Assembly (NCBI GenBank): GCA_020724775.1
Contig: DYGG01000007.1
Span: 16,987 to 80,986 of the forward strand
Direction: 5' to 3'
DNA: 64,000 nt
From: Ignavibacterium sp.
GTDB lineage: Bacteria; Zixibacteria; MSB-5A5; GN15; PGXB01
Positions 27,099 through 36,760 of this stretch are shown here, in pieces. Made by a program: the position numbers and the translations under genes. The notes below the pieces were generated by a model that was not told the DNA's origin, searched no databases, and saw only the letters and a program-made list of their open reading frames with translations. The first letter of the stretch is position 1, and each line of letters starts with the position of its first letter.

Positions 27099-27680
27099 TC
27101 AGAGGAGACGCCGCAACGCCTGCTTGACCTTAACCTGCAGAATTTCAAGGGATTTGCCATTCGATATGACAATGTCAGCATGTTCTTTCAAAACAGAATT
27201 GGGTAATTGCGAACTCAATCGCGCTTTCGCTTCAGCAACCGAATATCCCTTCTTAACGAGACGAACAATGCAGGCTCTGACGGGAGCCTCTATCAGAATC
27301 ACTTTATCAACTTTCTTCTGCCAGCCCCAGTCGATTAACAAAGCGGCATCTATAACCACTAATCTGCTGCGCTTTAAGGAGATATTGACCTGACGCGCGA
27401 GTTCACGCAGTAGAAAGGGATGAACTATCTCATTTAGTCGCCGTCGGCTTTCCTCATTTGCGAGAGCCAGACGTCCTAATTTGCGGCGGTTCAAACTCCC
27501 TCTTTTGTCGACAATCCCCTCACCAAATCCGCGAATCAGTTTCTTGAGAACCGCCGGCCTCTTATCGACAACCGATTTCCCGATAGCGTCGGCGGATACC
27601 ACCAGGGCGCCATACTGCTTGAGAATTCTGGCTACTTCACTTTTCCCGGTTCCGATTCTTCCGGTCAATCCCAGCAACAT
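27099..27680 (-). CDS. coaE: Dephospho-CoA kinase
   Basis: A 193-aa P-loop kinase that adds the 3'-phosphate in the last step of coenzyme A synthesis. The Walker A GLTGRIGTGKSEVA is at the N-terminus, followed by SADAIGKSVVD (catalytic Asp region), the CoA-domain segment EIVHPFLLREL and DAALLIDWGW, and the LID-like Arg-rich helix. The length is normal. It starts 12 bases after polA and ends the long housekeeping run just before the transketolase promoter. Confidence 0.9.
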   Translation of the reverse strand: MLLGLTGRIGTGKSEVARILKQYGALVVSADAIGKSVVDKRPAVLKKLIRGFGEGIVDKRGSLNRRKLGRLALANEESRRRLNEIVHPFLLRELARQVNISLKRSRLVVIDAALLIDWGWQKKVDKVILIEAPVRACIVRLVKKGYSVAEAKARLSSQLPNSVLKEHADIVISNGKSLEILQVKVKQALRRLL

Positions 27681-27692
27681 CTTAGATTCGCC

Positions 27693-30419
27693 TCATTTCG
27701 TCTCCAACCAGTTCTTGCCAACTCCGATATCGACCACTATCGGCACCCGCAATTTCAGCGCCCCCTCCATTTCACTCTTAACGACTTCTTCGAGCCGGAG
27801 GATCTCTTCTTCCCGAGCGTCAAAAACCAATTCATCATGAACCTGCAGAATCAGTCGCGATTTCCAGTCTTTAATTTTGTCATAGACCCGTATCATCGCA
27901 ATCTTTATCATATCGGCGGCGGTCCCCTGAATGGGGGTATTTATTGCCGTTCTCTCGGCAAATTGACGAACCTGGAAATTCTTGGCATTTATTTCCGGAA
28001 GATATCTGATTCGGTTCAGAAGAGTTGTAACATATCCCTGTTTTCGAGCCGTTTCAATAGTACCATCCATATATTTTTTGATACCGGGATAGCGGGCAAA
28101 ATATGTATCAATAAAATCTTTTGATTGCGTAACATCGAGTTCCGTTTGCTGAGATAATCCATAGGCGGTCACACCGTAGATGACGGCGAAATTGGCGGTT
28201 TTCGCCTGGCGCCGCATCTCGGGCGTCACCTTATCTATTGACACGCCAAAAACTTCCGCTGCCGTTCGGGCATGAATATCTTCATTATTCTTAAACGCCT
28301 CAACAAGTTTAGGGTCTTCTGAGTAATGGGCAAGAATTCGCAATTCTATCTGCGAATAGTCGGCCGAGAGAATGAAGCTGTCGTGATCGCCCGGGATAAA
28401 AGCCCTGCGGATTTTCCGTCCAATCTCCGTCCGAATCGGAATATTTTGCAGATTGGGGTCGGTTGATGACAATCGTCCGGTCGCTGCGATCGTCTGGTTA
28501 AAGGAGGTATGCACGCGACCGGTTCGGGCATTTATGAGTTTCGGTATGGCGTCAATATAGGTGCTTTTCAGTTTGGTCAATTGGCGATAATCGAGAATCA
28601 GCCGCGGCAAGTCATGCACCGCGGCAAGTTCTTCCAGAACCCGGACATCCGTTGACAGATTGGTTTTCTTGGCGGTTTTCCCCTTGGAGGGAAGTCGCAA
28701 TTCTTCAAAAAGAATTTTGGAGAGTTGCTGTGTTGAATTAATATTGAACTCATGCCCGGCTTCGACATAGATGTCTGCAGTCAATTTTTCAAGTTGGGCA
28801 TCAATCTCTTTCGACATTGCTGCCAGGTAGTCGGCATCGACCCGCACCCCCGCTTCTTCCATCGCCGCCAGCACTTTCACAAGAGGCAACTCGACATTGT
28901 AATACAGATTCTGAAGTCTCAATTCTTCGATTTTCGGCGATAGGACGCCCCTCAAGCGGAAAGTGTAGTCGGCATCTTCAGCCGAATAAAATGTCGCCTC
29001 ATCAACATCAACTTCCGCAAAAGACAACTGCTTTTTTCCGGAACCAATCAGGTCGCTAATAGGCTGCATCCGATAGTTGAAATATTCGAAAGCCAGATGG
29101 TCCAGGTTATGCTGGCGACCGGAGGGGTTAATTACATATGAGGCCAGCATGGTGTCGAACCCAATCGGCTCGATTTCAAGTCCCGAGCGGTGCAGCACCT
29201 CCAGGTCGTATTTTATATTCTGCCCGAATTTTTGAATTTTTTTGTCATTCAAAAAGGAGGACAACAGACTCTTGCTTTCATCCGGCGGAAGATTCCGCTC
29301 CCGCTGTTTATGCCCCAGTGGCAGATAGTACGCCTTTCCCGCTTCGCCGCAGAGCGAGACACCTACCAGTTCGGAAAGCGGGTCAAGCGAGGTTGTCTCG
29401 GTGTCGACAGCCACTTCCTCTTTCCGGGATAATTCCTGCAGGATCTCGCGTAGATTATCAACCGTATCTACCGTCATATATCTGACTTTAGCCTTCGTCT
29501 CCGGCGGGGATATTTCAGTCCCCGGAGAAAAGAGGTCTCCCCCCTTTTCTTTAGCCAGTAGATTCAAAAGGGAGCCAAACTCCATCTCCAAAAAGAGTCT
29601 CTTAGCCTTTTCAAAATTAATCTCTCCCCGTTTCAAATTCTCCAGAGAGAATTTGATCGGTACCGATGTATTTAAAGTAACCAGTGTCTTTGACAGTTCC
29701 GCTTTATCGACATTTTCCTCTATCTTGGTCCGCACGCCTTTGGCTTTAATCTGTGCGCGGTCTCGCAGCACTGCTTCCAAACTGCCAAATTCTTCAATCA
29801 GCGCGACAGCGGTTTTGGGACCGATTCCCGGCACACCCGGCACATTATCCGATGAGTCCCCCATCAGCGCCAGAGTATCAATGACCTTCTCCGGCGGCAC
29901 GCCAAATTTGGCAATCACTCCCTCACGGTCCAGTTTTTCAGGAGGAAGAGCCCCTTTCTGAGGATTATAAATCTTAACCCGGTCTGATACCAGTTGAAAT
30001 AGGTCTTTATCTCCCGAAACAATCCAGACATTCATCCCAGCGGATTCCGCTTCCCTTGCCAGAGTCCCGATAATGTCGTCCGCTTCATATCCTTCCATTT
30101 CCAGCGCCGGCAGATTGAGCGCCTCCACCGCTTCTCTGATTCGAGGCAGTTGCTCTACCAACTCGTCGGGCATTTTAGCGCGGGTCGATTTATATTCGCC
30201 GTACATCTGATGACGGAAAGTGGGCGCTTTGGTGTCGAAAACCACCGCCATATAATCGGGACTCTCTTCCTTGATGACTTTAAGAACCGAATTGAGAAAT
30301 CCGAAAGTCGCTGAGGTATCCTCTCCCCTGGAATTGATGAGAGGATTTCTGATGAAGGCAAAATAAGCGCGGTAAAAAATCGCGGAACCATCAACCAGAA
30401 ATAGCGTCCGGTCCTTCAT
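27693..30419 (-). CDS. polA: DNA polymerase I
   Basis: A 908-aa, full-length three-domain enzyme for Okazaki fragment processing and repair. Residues 1-290 are the 5'-3' flap nuclease (LVDGSAIFYRAYFA, YEADDIIGTLA, GDKDLFQLV, GDSSDNVPGVPGIGPKTA). The 3'-5' exonuclease around 310-500 keeps its acidic residues (VDTETTS, QNIKYDLEVL, YSAEDADYTF), so proofreading is expected, unlike in Taq or Bacillus Pol I. The polymerase part has motif A DYSQIELRILAH, motif B RRQAKTANFAVIYG and motif C VHDELVFD. Its ATG overlaps the nadD stop as ATGA. Confidence 0.96.
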   Translation of the reverse strand: MKDRTLFLVDGSAIFYRAYFAFIRNPLINSRGEDTSATFGFLNSVLKVIKEESPDYMAVVFDTKAPTFRHQMYGEYKSTRAKMPDELVEQLPRIREAVEALNLPALEMEGYEADDIIGTLAREAESAGMNVWIVSGDKDLFQLVSDRVKIYNPQKGALPPEKLDREGVIAKFGVPPEKVIDTLALMGDSSDNVPGVPGIGPKTAVALIEEFGSLEAVLRDRAQIKAKGVRTKIEENVDKAELSKTLVTLNTSVPIKFSLENLKRGEINFEKAKRLFLEMEFGSLLNLLAKEKGGDLFSPGTEISPPETKAKVRYMTVDTVDNLREILQELSRKEEVAVDTETTSLDPLSELVGVSLCGEAGKAYYLPLGHKQRERNLPPDESKSLLSSFLNDKKIQKFGQNIKYDLEVLHRSGLEIEPIGFDTMLASYVINPSGRQHNLDHLAFEYFNYRMQPISDLIGSGKKQLSFAEVDVDEATFYSAEDADYTFRLRGVLSPKIEELRLQNLYYNVELPLVKVLAAMEEAGVRVDADYLAAMSKEIDAQLEKLTADIYVEAGHEFNINSTQQLSKILFEELRLPSKGKTAKKTNLSTDVRVLEELAAVHDLPRLILDYRQLTKLKSTYIDAIPKLINARTGRVHTSFNQTIAATGRLSSTDPNLQNIPIRTEIGRKIRRAFIPGDHDSFILSADYSQIELRILAHYSEDPKLVEAFKNNEDIHARTAAEVFGVSIDKVTPEMRRQAKTANFAVIYGVTAYGLSQQTELDVTQSKDFIDTYFARYPGIKKYMDGTIETARKQGYVTTLLNRIRYLPEINAKNFQVRQFAERTAINTPIQGTAADMIKIAMIRVYDKIKDWKSRLILQVHDELVFDAREEEILRLEEVVKSEMEGALKLRVPIVVDIGVGKNWLETK

Positions 30420-31027
30420 TGATAAAGACCCCGACTTTGAATCAAACGGCGGACTTCTTCCGGAAGCAGATACTGAATCGACCTTTTCTCCTTGATCATT
30501 TGGCGAATCACAGTCGAGGAGATCTCTACCTGCGGCATAGGGAACTTTTCAAAGTACTGTACCCAGGGTGAAGCCTCGAATTGGGCGTCATACCCGGGAC
30601 GTCCGCCAACCACAATTTTCACCCTTTTTACAAGTTCTTCCGGTTTATGCCAGCGGTCAAACTGGGCGATATTGTCCGCTCCCAGAATCAGATGCCACTG
30701 CACTCCCGGATATTTGAGATTCAGAAAGTCAATTATGGCGAGGGTATATCCGGGGCTTTTAAGTTCCTTTTCAAAATCGGAGGACTCCAATACCTCATGC
30801 CCCTCGAGAGCAAGACGAGTCATGAGGCATCGGTCTTCAAACGAAGCCACCGGCGGCTGAGGGCGATGCGGCGGATTGAAACTGGGATGCAATATTAAGC
30901 CGTCAAACTGAAAATGATTGTACGCCGCCTGTGCCAGGAGCAGATGACCGTAATGAATCGGGTCGAAAAGTCCCCCCAAAAGTCCCCAGCGCGAGCCGCT
31001 ATTTGGTGCCGTCCGCAACATTTGCAC
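30416..31027 (-). CDS. nadD: Nicotinate-nucleotide adenylyltransferase
   Basis: A 203-aa enzyme that transfers AMP from ATP to nicotinate mononucleotide in NAD synthesis. The nucleotidyltransferase signature GGLFDPIHYGHLLLA lies at residues 18-32 (the usual GGTFDPIHxGH), with NPPHRP soon after. The later SSTVIRQMI matches the ISSTxIR motif that binds the ATP phosphates. The ATG at 31027 overlaps the bamD gene end by 29 bases; a start at the next Met (codon 3) is equally possible. The stop overlaps the polA start. Confidence 0.92.
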   Translation of the reverse strand: MQMLRTAPNSGSRWGLLGGLFDPIHYGHLLLAQAAYNHFQFDGLILHPSFNPPHRPQPPVASFEDRCLMTRLALEGHEVLESSDFEKELKSPGYTLAIIDFLNLKYPGVQWHLILGADNIAQFDRWHKPEELVKRVKIVVGGRPGYDAQFEASPWVQYFEKFPMPQVEISSTVIRQMIKEKRSIQYLLPEEVRRLIQSRGLYQ

Positions 31028-31784
31028 TATCCAATTGCGGAGTTATCCTGGCAATATATTCTTTCGCCGCCGGGACTAATTCATGCGTGGGATAAATGGA
31101 AAGGAAATTGTTGAACTTCTCCAGCGCGGTCGCAAATCGCCCCAGGCGATAGTTTACTTCACCCAGTTTGAACAGTGCCAGACTGCCGTACCTGGTAGAG
31201 ATATATTCGTCCACCACCAACTGAAAATAGATTTCGGCGGCAATCAAATCCGACATTTTCCAGTAAAGCATGCCGTTCTCATACTCCTTGTGGGCAAGCC
31301 TGGTTTGCGCCTCCAGAATCACTTCGCGGGCTGACTCCAGAAGCGGCGAATCGGGATTATCGACTATAAAATCCTCCATGGCGGCAATCGCTTTTTTCAA
31401 GTCCTCCTGGTCCAGGGCATAATGACCGGGGGTGCTTTTGAAATAGCAGACACCGGCCATATACTGGGCGTCATCAACAAAATCCGATATGGGGTAATTG
31501 CTTATCAAACGGTTAAATTCCACCGCCGCCAGAGCAAAATCTTCATTCTGAAAATACGCCTGCGCCAGGTAATATTGAGCCGTATCGACCACGGTGGCGC
31601 CGGGGAAATTGAATATTACCTTCTGGAACCCTTCAATCGCTTTCAAATAATGCTTCTTGTCAAATTCGCGCTTGGCTATTTGGAATTGCTCCTGAGCATT
31701 ATCGGCTGTTTTTATCCCGGGACTGCCGCATCCGATAATCATGCCTATCAACAGAATAAGCCCGGCTAATTTTATAATTCTCAA
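30999..31784 (-). CDS. bamD: BamD-like TPR outer-membrane lipoprotein
   Basis: A 261-aa lipoprotein: hydrophobic N-terminus with the lipobox IIGC (Cys19), then TPR-type helical pairs over most of the length (QFQIAKREFDKKHYLKAIEGFQKV, YYLAQAYFQNEDFALAAVEFNRLI, LFKLGEVNYRLGRFATALEKF). In the BAM complex BamD docks on BamA and helps insert outer-membrane barrels. The start is TTG 31784, with TTGA overlapping the stop of the transglycosylase gene and AAGGAGCG about ten bases upstream. The window's several outer-membrane barrels (TonB receptor, LptD, PorV) are its likely clients. Confidence 0.85.
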   Translation of the reverse strand: MRIIKLAGLILLIGMIIGCGSPGIKTADNAQEQFQIAKREFDKKHYLKAIEGFQKVIFNFPGATVVDTAQYYLAQAYFQNEDFALAAVEFNRLISNYPISDFVDDAQYMAGVCYFKSTPGHYALDQEDLKKAIAAMEDFIVDNPDSPLLESAREVILEAQTRLAHKEYENGMLYWKMSDLIAAEIYFQLVVDEYISTRYGSLALFKLGEVNYRLGRFATALEKFNNFLSIYPTHELVPAAKEYIARITPQLDSANVADGTK

Positions 31785-32425
31785 GTCTTGTAACGCTCCT
31801 TCAGCATCTCGTAATTCTTCATCACTTTGTTCAGATACGATTTAGGAAGCGGCTGGTTCAGGCGCATTCGGTCGCGCAGGGCCGTCTCTCCCAGATTATA
31901 TGATATCAACGCCTTTCGCACATCTTTGAACTTTAATATCATCTCAAAAAGGTGCAGTGAACCCATGCGAATATTCAATTCGGGATGGTGCAGGGTTCGG
32001 TCACCCTCCCAGTCGATGCCGATTTTTTCGGCAAGACTCTGCCCTGTCAGAGGACGAATCTGCATTAATCCCCGCGCCCCTTTTTCAGAGACCTGGTTCC
32101 TTCGAAAGGACGACTCCGTCAGTATCAAGGCAACGAGAAACATCGGGTCGTAATCATATTTATTGCACTCCGATGATATCACTTCGACCAGTTCCTTCTT
32201 TTCGTCGTCGGTAAATCCAATCTGGAAATCCTCGATGACCTGCAGGATGCGAAGTTTCTCCTCCAGTTCTGAAATGCGCTTCTGCTGAAAGTCTATCTGC
32301 CGCTGCAGTTCGAATTTATCCTGCACCAGATAGATGATAAACGCCGACTGGAAAAGATAGACCAGCACAAACAGCAAGGCTATCGGCTTCGACAGAAAGA
32401 TACCGAGTTTCTCGTACTTGATCAT
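31781..32425 (-). CDS. Membrane-anchored lytic transglycosylase (SLT domain)
   Basis: A 214-aa protein with one N-terminal TM anchor (about residues 13-33), a coiled-coil segment (about 35-60) and an SLT/goose-lysozyme-like domain. The catalytic Glu is in LTESSF, followed by EKGARGLMQI and a later LISYNLGE, the usual three blocks of the lytic transglycosylase family. It cuts the MurNAc-GlcNAc bond to leave 1,6-anhydroMurNAc. Its stop overlaps the bamD start. Confidence 0.85.
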   Translation of the reverse strand: MIKYEKLGIFLSKPIALLFVLVYLFQSAFIIYLVQDKFELQRQIDFQQKRISELEEKLRILQVIEDFQIGFTDDEKKELVEVISSECNKYDYDPMFLVALILTESSFRRNQVSEKGARGLMQIRPLTGQSLAEKIGIDWEGDRTLHHPELNIRMGSLHLFEMILKFKDVRKALISYNLGETALRDRMRLNQPLPKSYLNKVMKNYEMLKERYKT

Positions 32426-32428
32426 AAA

Positions 32429-33751
32429 TTACCGCACGACGGAGCCAACCAGGTCATAACCGTCCGCCATATTGACCTTCACCTTCAGGATATCGCCGAC
32501 TTTTAAGTTTTCGCCGGAAACATGTACCTGCTGGTCGATATCGGGGCAGTCGCCGCGAGTACGCCCCACGGCCGGCGAATTATCATTCACGCTATCTATG
32601 ATAACTTCTTGAATGCCGCCAATCAAGGCAATATTTTTCCTGAAGGCAATCTCCTGCTGCAGGATCATCAGTTCATCAACGCGCTCTTCCTTTAACTCCT
32701 CCGACACCTGCCCTTCCATACGCGCCGCCCGCGTTCCCTCCTCGACCGAATACTTGAAGACACCCAGCCGGTCGAACTCAAAATCGACGATGAAATTTTT
32801 CAACTCTTCATATTCCGTCTTGGACTCGCCCGGTAGCCCAACGATAAAAGTAGTGCGAATTATGTTCTTTTCCGAATGCGAACGTATCTTGGAGAGGATA
32901 GTCTCAATCTGCTTTCTTGTCACCCGGCGGTTCATGTTCTTGAGGATGGAATCGCTTATATGCTGTAAGGGCATATCAAAGTAGCCAAGAGTTTTTTCCG
33001 AATGCGATAGACGGGCAATCAGGTCGTCGGTGACCGCTTCCGGGTGGAGATACATCAGGCGAGTCCAGGCGAGACCTTCGATTTTTTCGAGTTTGTCCAG
33101 GAGAGTTAAAACACTTGTACCATCCGTAGAATCCCGACCGTATGCATTCCCCTCCTGTGAGACCAGGATTATCTCCTTCTTCCCGGATTCTACCAGGAAG
33201 CGCGCCTCTTCTACTATCTCCTGAATCGGTCGACTCCGGTGTCTTCCGCGAATCAACGGTATGGCGCAAAAACTGCAGAAGCGGTCACAACCGTCTGAGA
33301 TTTTGACGTACTCATAAGGGAAGACTTCATCGGTGAATCTTTCTTTGCCCGCTACATAACGAAGGGACATGGAGGGAGGGCTGACCTGAACTCTGTCTCC
33401 GTTCGCGCCGTTGGCGAAAGCCTCCGCCAGTTTATCCAGTTGTCCCAGACCGAAGATGCCGTCAACTGAAGTTAACTCCTTTTGCAACTCGTCGCCGTAC
33501 CGCTGAGAAAGACAGCCCGTTATGTAAAGGCGGGATATTCGGCGGCTCTTTTTCAAATTTTCATAACCCAGAATGGCGGCTATGGATTCTTCTTTCGCGG
33601 GTAGGATAAAACCGCAAGTATTGACAATAACCGCTTCGGCCTGCTCTTCCGAGACAACCTTTTCGTGTCCCTGTTGAATCAGTTTCCCGGAAATATAATC
33701 TCCGTCGACATCGTGTTTCGGACACCCCAGTTTCTTGATGTAAAACTTCAT
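32429..33751 (-). CDS. rimO: Ribosomal protein S12 methylthiotransferase RimO
   Basis: A 440-aa radical SAM methylthiotransferase modifying the conserved Asp of ribosomal protein S12. The UPF0004 N-terminal domain carries the first cluster cysteines (KKLGCPKHDVD, VNTCGF, TGCLSQRY). The radical SAM core has CDRFCSFCAIP (CxxxCxxC), and the C-terminal TRAM domain ends DGYDLVGSVV. LGCPKH rather than the MiaB form, and the overall length, favour RimO over MiaB or MtaB. It is three bases upstream of the transglycosylase gene and seven bases after the LolA-like gene. Confidence 0.93.
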   Translation of the reverse strand: MKFYIKKLGCPKHDVDGDYISGKLIQQGHEKVVSEEQAEAVIVNTCGFILPAKEESIAAILGYENLKKSRRISRLYITGCLSQRYGDELQKELTSVDGIFGLGQLDKLAEAFANGANGDRVQVSPPSMSLRYVAGKERFTDEVFPYEYVKISDGCDRFCSFCAIPLIRGRHRSRPIQEIVEEARFLVESGKKEIILVSQEGNAYGRDSTDGTSVLTLLDKLEKIEGLAWTRLMYLHPEAVTDDLIARLSHSEKTLGYFDMPLQHISDSILKNMNRRVTRKQIETILSKIRSHSEKNIIRTTFIVGLPGESKTEYEELKNFIVDFEFDRLGVFKYSVEEGTRAARMEGQVSEELKEERVDELMILQQEIAFRKNIALIGGIQEVIIDSVNDNSPAVGRTRGDCPDIDQQVHVSGENLKVGDILKVKVNMADGYDLVGSVVR

Positions 33752-33758
33752 TCGTCTC

Positions 33759-34379
33759 TCAGGGCAGGGTTATCACTTCTATTGAATCGGAGGGGAGATA
33801 TTTGAAAACTTCATCCCCAATTTCTGACTGCAATTTGACATCGTGTAGAAATACGCGGTTTTTTTCCGAATTCAAGTCATAATATTCAAGAAGTGAAATT
33901 CGGCCCGCCTTCCGGTCGAGATAGAGATTGATACTGTCGGGCAGCGCTTCTCCTGTCCCTTTGTTCTTGACCAGAAGGTAGCCATCCCCCTTTACAGATG
34001 AAGCGGTCCTGTAATAAGAATCAATATCCTTTAAGAAGACAAGTCGGTTCTCAAAGCGCTCGCCTTCCTTGAGACACTGGCAGGTTGCCTGCAGATTGGC
34101 AAAGGAGACCTCCCAGATACATTGGCCGTCAAAGAGGAACAGGTCATCGCCGATACTGGCGCGGTAGCGGCCATCTTCGGCGATTACGACATTCCCCGGT
34201 GCGGAGTCAACGCTATTGAAGACCTCCGATTCAACGGCAATGGTAACGTCAAAACTAATCAATTTCGCAGCGCTCCACTCCCGCTTAATCTTATCGAGCA
34301 GTTCCTCGGCTCCGGTCAGTGCCGGTAAGCCTAACATCAGGAAAAGGCTTAGCGTCACCTGAAACTGTTTACATTTCAT
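33759..34379 (-). CDS. lolA: LolA-like periplasmic lipoprotein carrier
   Basis: A 206-aa exported protein: signal peptide to about residue 24 (ending LTGAEE), then an all-beta sequence of LolA type: an early LISFDVTIAVES strand, YRASIGDDLFLFDGQCIWEVS and later LVKNKGTGEALPDSINLYLD. LolA carries lipoproteins across the periplasm from the LolCDE transporter. Sequence similarity in this family is low, so the assignment rests on the strand pattern, length and the neighbourhood of bamD and ftsK; in many bacteria lolA follows ftsK, as it does here. Confidence 0.72.
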   Translation of the reverse strand: MKCKQFQVTLSLFLMLGLPALTGAEELLDKIKREWSAAKLISFDVTIAVESEVFNSVDSAPGNVVIAEDGRYRASIGDDLFLFDGQCIWEVSFANLQATCQCLKEGERFENRLVFLKDIDSYYRTASSVKGDGYLLVKNKGTGEALPDSINLYLDRKAGRISLLEYYDLNSEKNRVFLHDVKLQSEIGDEVFKYLPSDSIEVITLP

Positions 34380-34405
34380 ATCTGATTATACGCCGGACAG
34401 TTATA

Positions 34406-36700
34406 TTAGTTTTTATCGGTCAACGAACGGGAGGCGGTAAGTTTTTCCAGATAGGTGCGGTCAACCAGCACTTCCCGGGCTTTGCTGCCGTCATAAGTCG
34501 AGACAACCCCAGCCTCTTCCAGTTTATCTATGAGCCGGGCCGCCCGCTGATACCCGATGCCCAGTTTCCTCTGCAGAAGGGAAACTGATCCCTGCTTATG
34601 ACGGATTACCGTTTCGGCTGCCTCCAAAAAGAGCGGATCATCGAGGTCAACATCATCCTCGTCATTGTCAGCGGCTGTCTCTTCCGGCTTTTCCCCTTCA
34701 ACTTTTTCTGCCGTCGGGAACTGGACATTAATAAATTTGACTAACCGGTCGGTCTCTTCGCTCGAAATAAATCCGCCATGAACTCGTACCGGCTCCGGCT
34801 GTCCCGGTTGAAGGAAGAGCATATCGCCGTTTCCCAGAAGTTTTTCAGCTCCGTTGCCGTCAAGAATTGTCCGCGAATCGATCTTTGATGCCACCTGAAA
34901 GGCAATTCGGGCGGAGAAATTGGCTTTTATCAAGCCGGTGATTACATCCACCGACGGCCTCTGAGTGGCTAACACCAGATGAATTCCGACCGCTCGCGCC
35001 ATCTGCGCTAGACGGGTGATGAGCATTTCAATCCGGGATGAAGCCGAGGCAATCATCATATCTGCCAGTTCATCGACTATAATCACGATGTACGGCATCT
35101 TTTCTTCGGGGTCTTTCTGCCTGGCGTTATAGTCCTCTATGTTTCGGACAGATTGCCCCGCCAGTTTCTTATAGCGACCCTCCATCTCCGCCACCGCATC
35201 TGCCAGGACTTTCTCGGCCCGCTTGGGATTTGTCACCACCGGACGCGCCAGGAAAGGAAGACCGGAATAGACCGACAATTCCAGCATCTTGGGGTCGATG
35301 AATATAAATTTCAACTGCTTAGGATGCAACCGATACAGAAGGGATGTAATCAAAGCGTTGATGCAAACTGACTTGCCGGAACCGGTGGCGCCCGCTATCA
35401 AAAGATGGGGCATTCGTGCTAAGTCAGCCACAAACGGTCTGCCGGCAATAGTCTTGCCGAGCGCCAGCGGCAACCGTACACGGCTGTCGGCATAAACCTC
35501 TGAATTAATGATTTCTTTGAGGAAGACCGTCCGCGCCTTATGGTTCGGAATCTCTACACCGACCGCCGCCTTCCCCGGAATCGGGGCAATAATCCTGATT
35601 CGTTTCGCCCGAAGCGCCAGAGCCAGGTCATCGGAGAGATTGGTTATCTGATGGACTTTCACTCCCGCAGCCGGCTTGAATTCAAAGCGTGTAATTACCG
35701 GACCGGGGTACTTGTCGATATTGCCATCTATCGTAACGCCAAAAGTCTCCAGCGTCTCTTTCAACGCCCGCGCCGTCATGGCCAGTTCTTCCGGGTCAAC
35801 AGAAACCCCCTCATCCGGATTGTCATTCAGCAGGTCCAGCCCGGGGAATTTGTAATCTCCGACCTCCTGCCCAAATTTCGCCGGTTTCTGCATTAAGGTA
35901 ATCTTTTGCCGCGCTTTTTTCCCTTCCGAAACTGTCTCCTCGCGGTCTATGTCAGGGATATAATCGACGGTCGCCACCCCGTCATCGGGTTGCGCCAGTT
36001 CCTGTCCCGTATCCTTCTCTGCTTTAACTCTCTTCTTCCTCTCTCTTTTCTTAGGTTTTAGCGCTCGAAACGCGACAATCAGCAAATCAAGAATCTTGCC
36101 TGCTGTCCATTTAATAAGACGAAAAGGGTTCAGCGCTTTTAGAAATCCCATTCGGGAAGACTCGCTCAGGTAGGAGTATGCTAAAACCACGGCCGTGATA
36201 AGTATGCCGGCGCTCAACAAAATAAACGAGCCGACTCCCCCTGTCGCCTGCATCAGAAAGCGGGTGAGATAGTGGAAAACATAACCGCCTCCGGTCTCGG
36301 TGAAATCGTATTGGACTGTGGTGTCGCTGAGCATGGTGACATTGGCAATCATGGTCGCCAGGAATGATATAATTACGCTGCACCAGAGAGCCGGCAGGGC
36401 TTTGCGGCGCCAGTTAAATGAAAACAGTATCAAGGAAACATAAATCAGAATCAAAGGAAGAAAAAAAGCCAGCCAGCCAAAGAAAAAGAAAAGGAGGTAG
36501 GATGAATAGGCTCCCGCCGTTCCCACACTATTCTGAAAACTAATCTTAAAGGGATTCTCTCCGGAAAGGAGGATATCATCATCTGAAACGGAATGAGTTG
36601 CCAGCGACGCCAGTATCAAAAAAGACAGCAAAACCAGCAGAATCCCGAGAATGCTTCTCTTCCGCCCGTCCGTTCTGTTCTTGTTCTTTGCCGATGCCAT
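34406..36700 (-). CDS. ftsK: DNA translocase FtsK/SpoIIIE
   Basis: A 764-aa division-site translocase that pumps chromosomal DNA and helps dimer resolution. The N-terminal part has four to five TM helices (about residues 15-190), a short charged linker (about 210-280), then the motor: Walker A GATGSGKSV, Walker B YIVIIVDELADMMIA and the LATQRPSVDVITG segment. The C-terminal winged-helix gamma domain (KQGSVSLLQRKLGIGYQRAARLIDKLEEAGVV) that reads KOPS-like sites is present. The linker is much shorter than in E. coli FtsK, as in SpoIIIE-type proteins. Confidence 0.95.
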   Translation of the reverse strand: MASAKNKNRTDGRKRSILGILLVLLSFLILASLATHSVSDDDILLSGENPFKISFQNSVGTAGAYSSYLLFFFFGWLAFFLPLILIYVSLILFSFNWRRKALPALWCSVIISFLATMIANVTMLSDTTVQYDFTETGGGYVFHYLTRFLMQATGGVGSFILLSAGILITAVVLAYSYLSESSRMGFLKALNPFRLIKWTAGKILDLLIVAFRALKPKKRERKKRVKAEKDTGQELAQPDDGVATVDYIPDIDREETVSEGKKARQKITLMQKPAKFGQEVGDYKFPGLDLLNDNPDEGVSVDPEELAMTARALKETLETFGVTIDGNIDKYPGPVITRFEFKPAAGVKVHQITNLSDDLALALRAKRIRIIAPIPGKAAVGVEIPNHKARTVFLKEIINSEVYADSRVRLPLALGKTIAGRPFVADLARMPHLLIAGATGSGKSVCINALITSLLYRLHPKQLKFIFIDPKMLELSVYSGLPFLARPVVTNPKRAEKVLADAVAEMEGRYKKLAGQSVRNIEDYNARQKDPEEKMPYIVIIVDELADMMIASASSRIEMLITRLAQMARAVGIHLVLATQRPSVDVITGLIKANFSARIAFQVASKIDSRTILDGNGAEKLLGNGDMLFLQPGQPEPVRVHGGFISSEETDRLVKFINVQFPTAEKVEGEKPEETAADNDEDDVDLDDPLFLEAAETVIRHKQGSVSLLQRKLGIGYQRAARLIDKLEEAGVVSTYDGSKAREVLVDRTYLEKLTASRSLTDKN

Positions 36701-36760
36701 AGATTTCTATTCTAAACAAATAACTTATGCCTTTTGCCTCCCCTAATCAACAAAAATAAA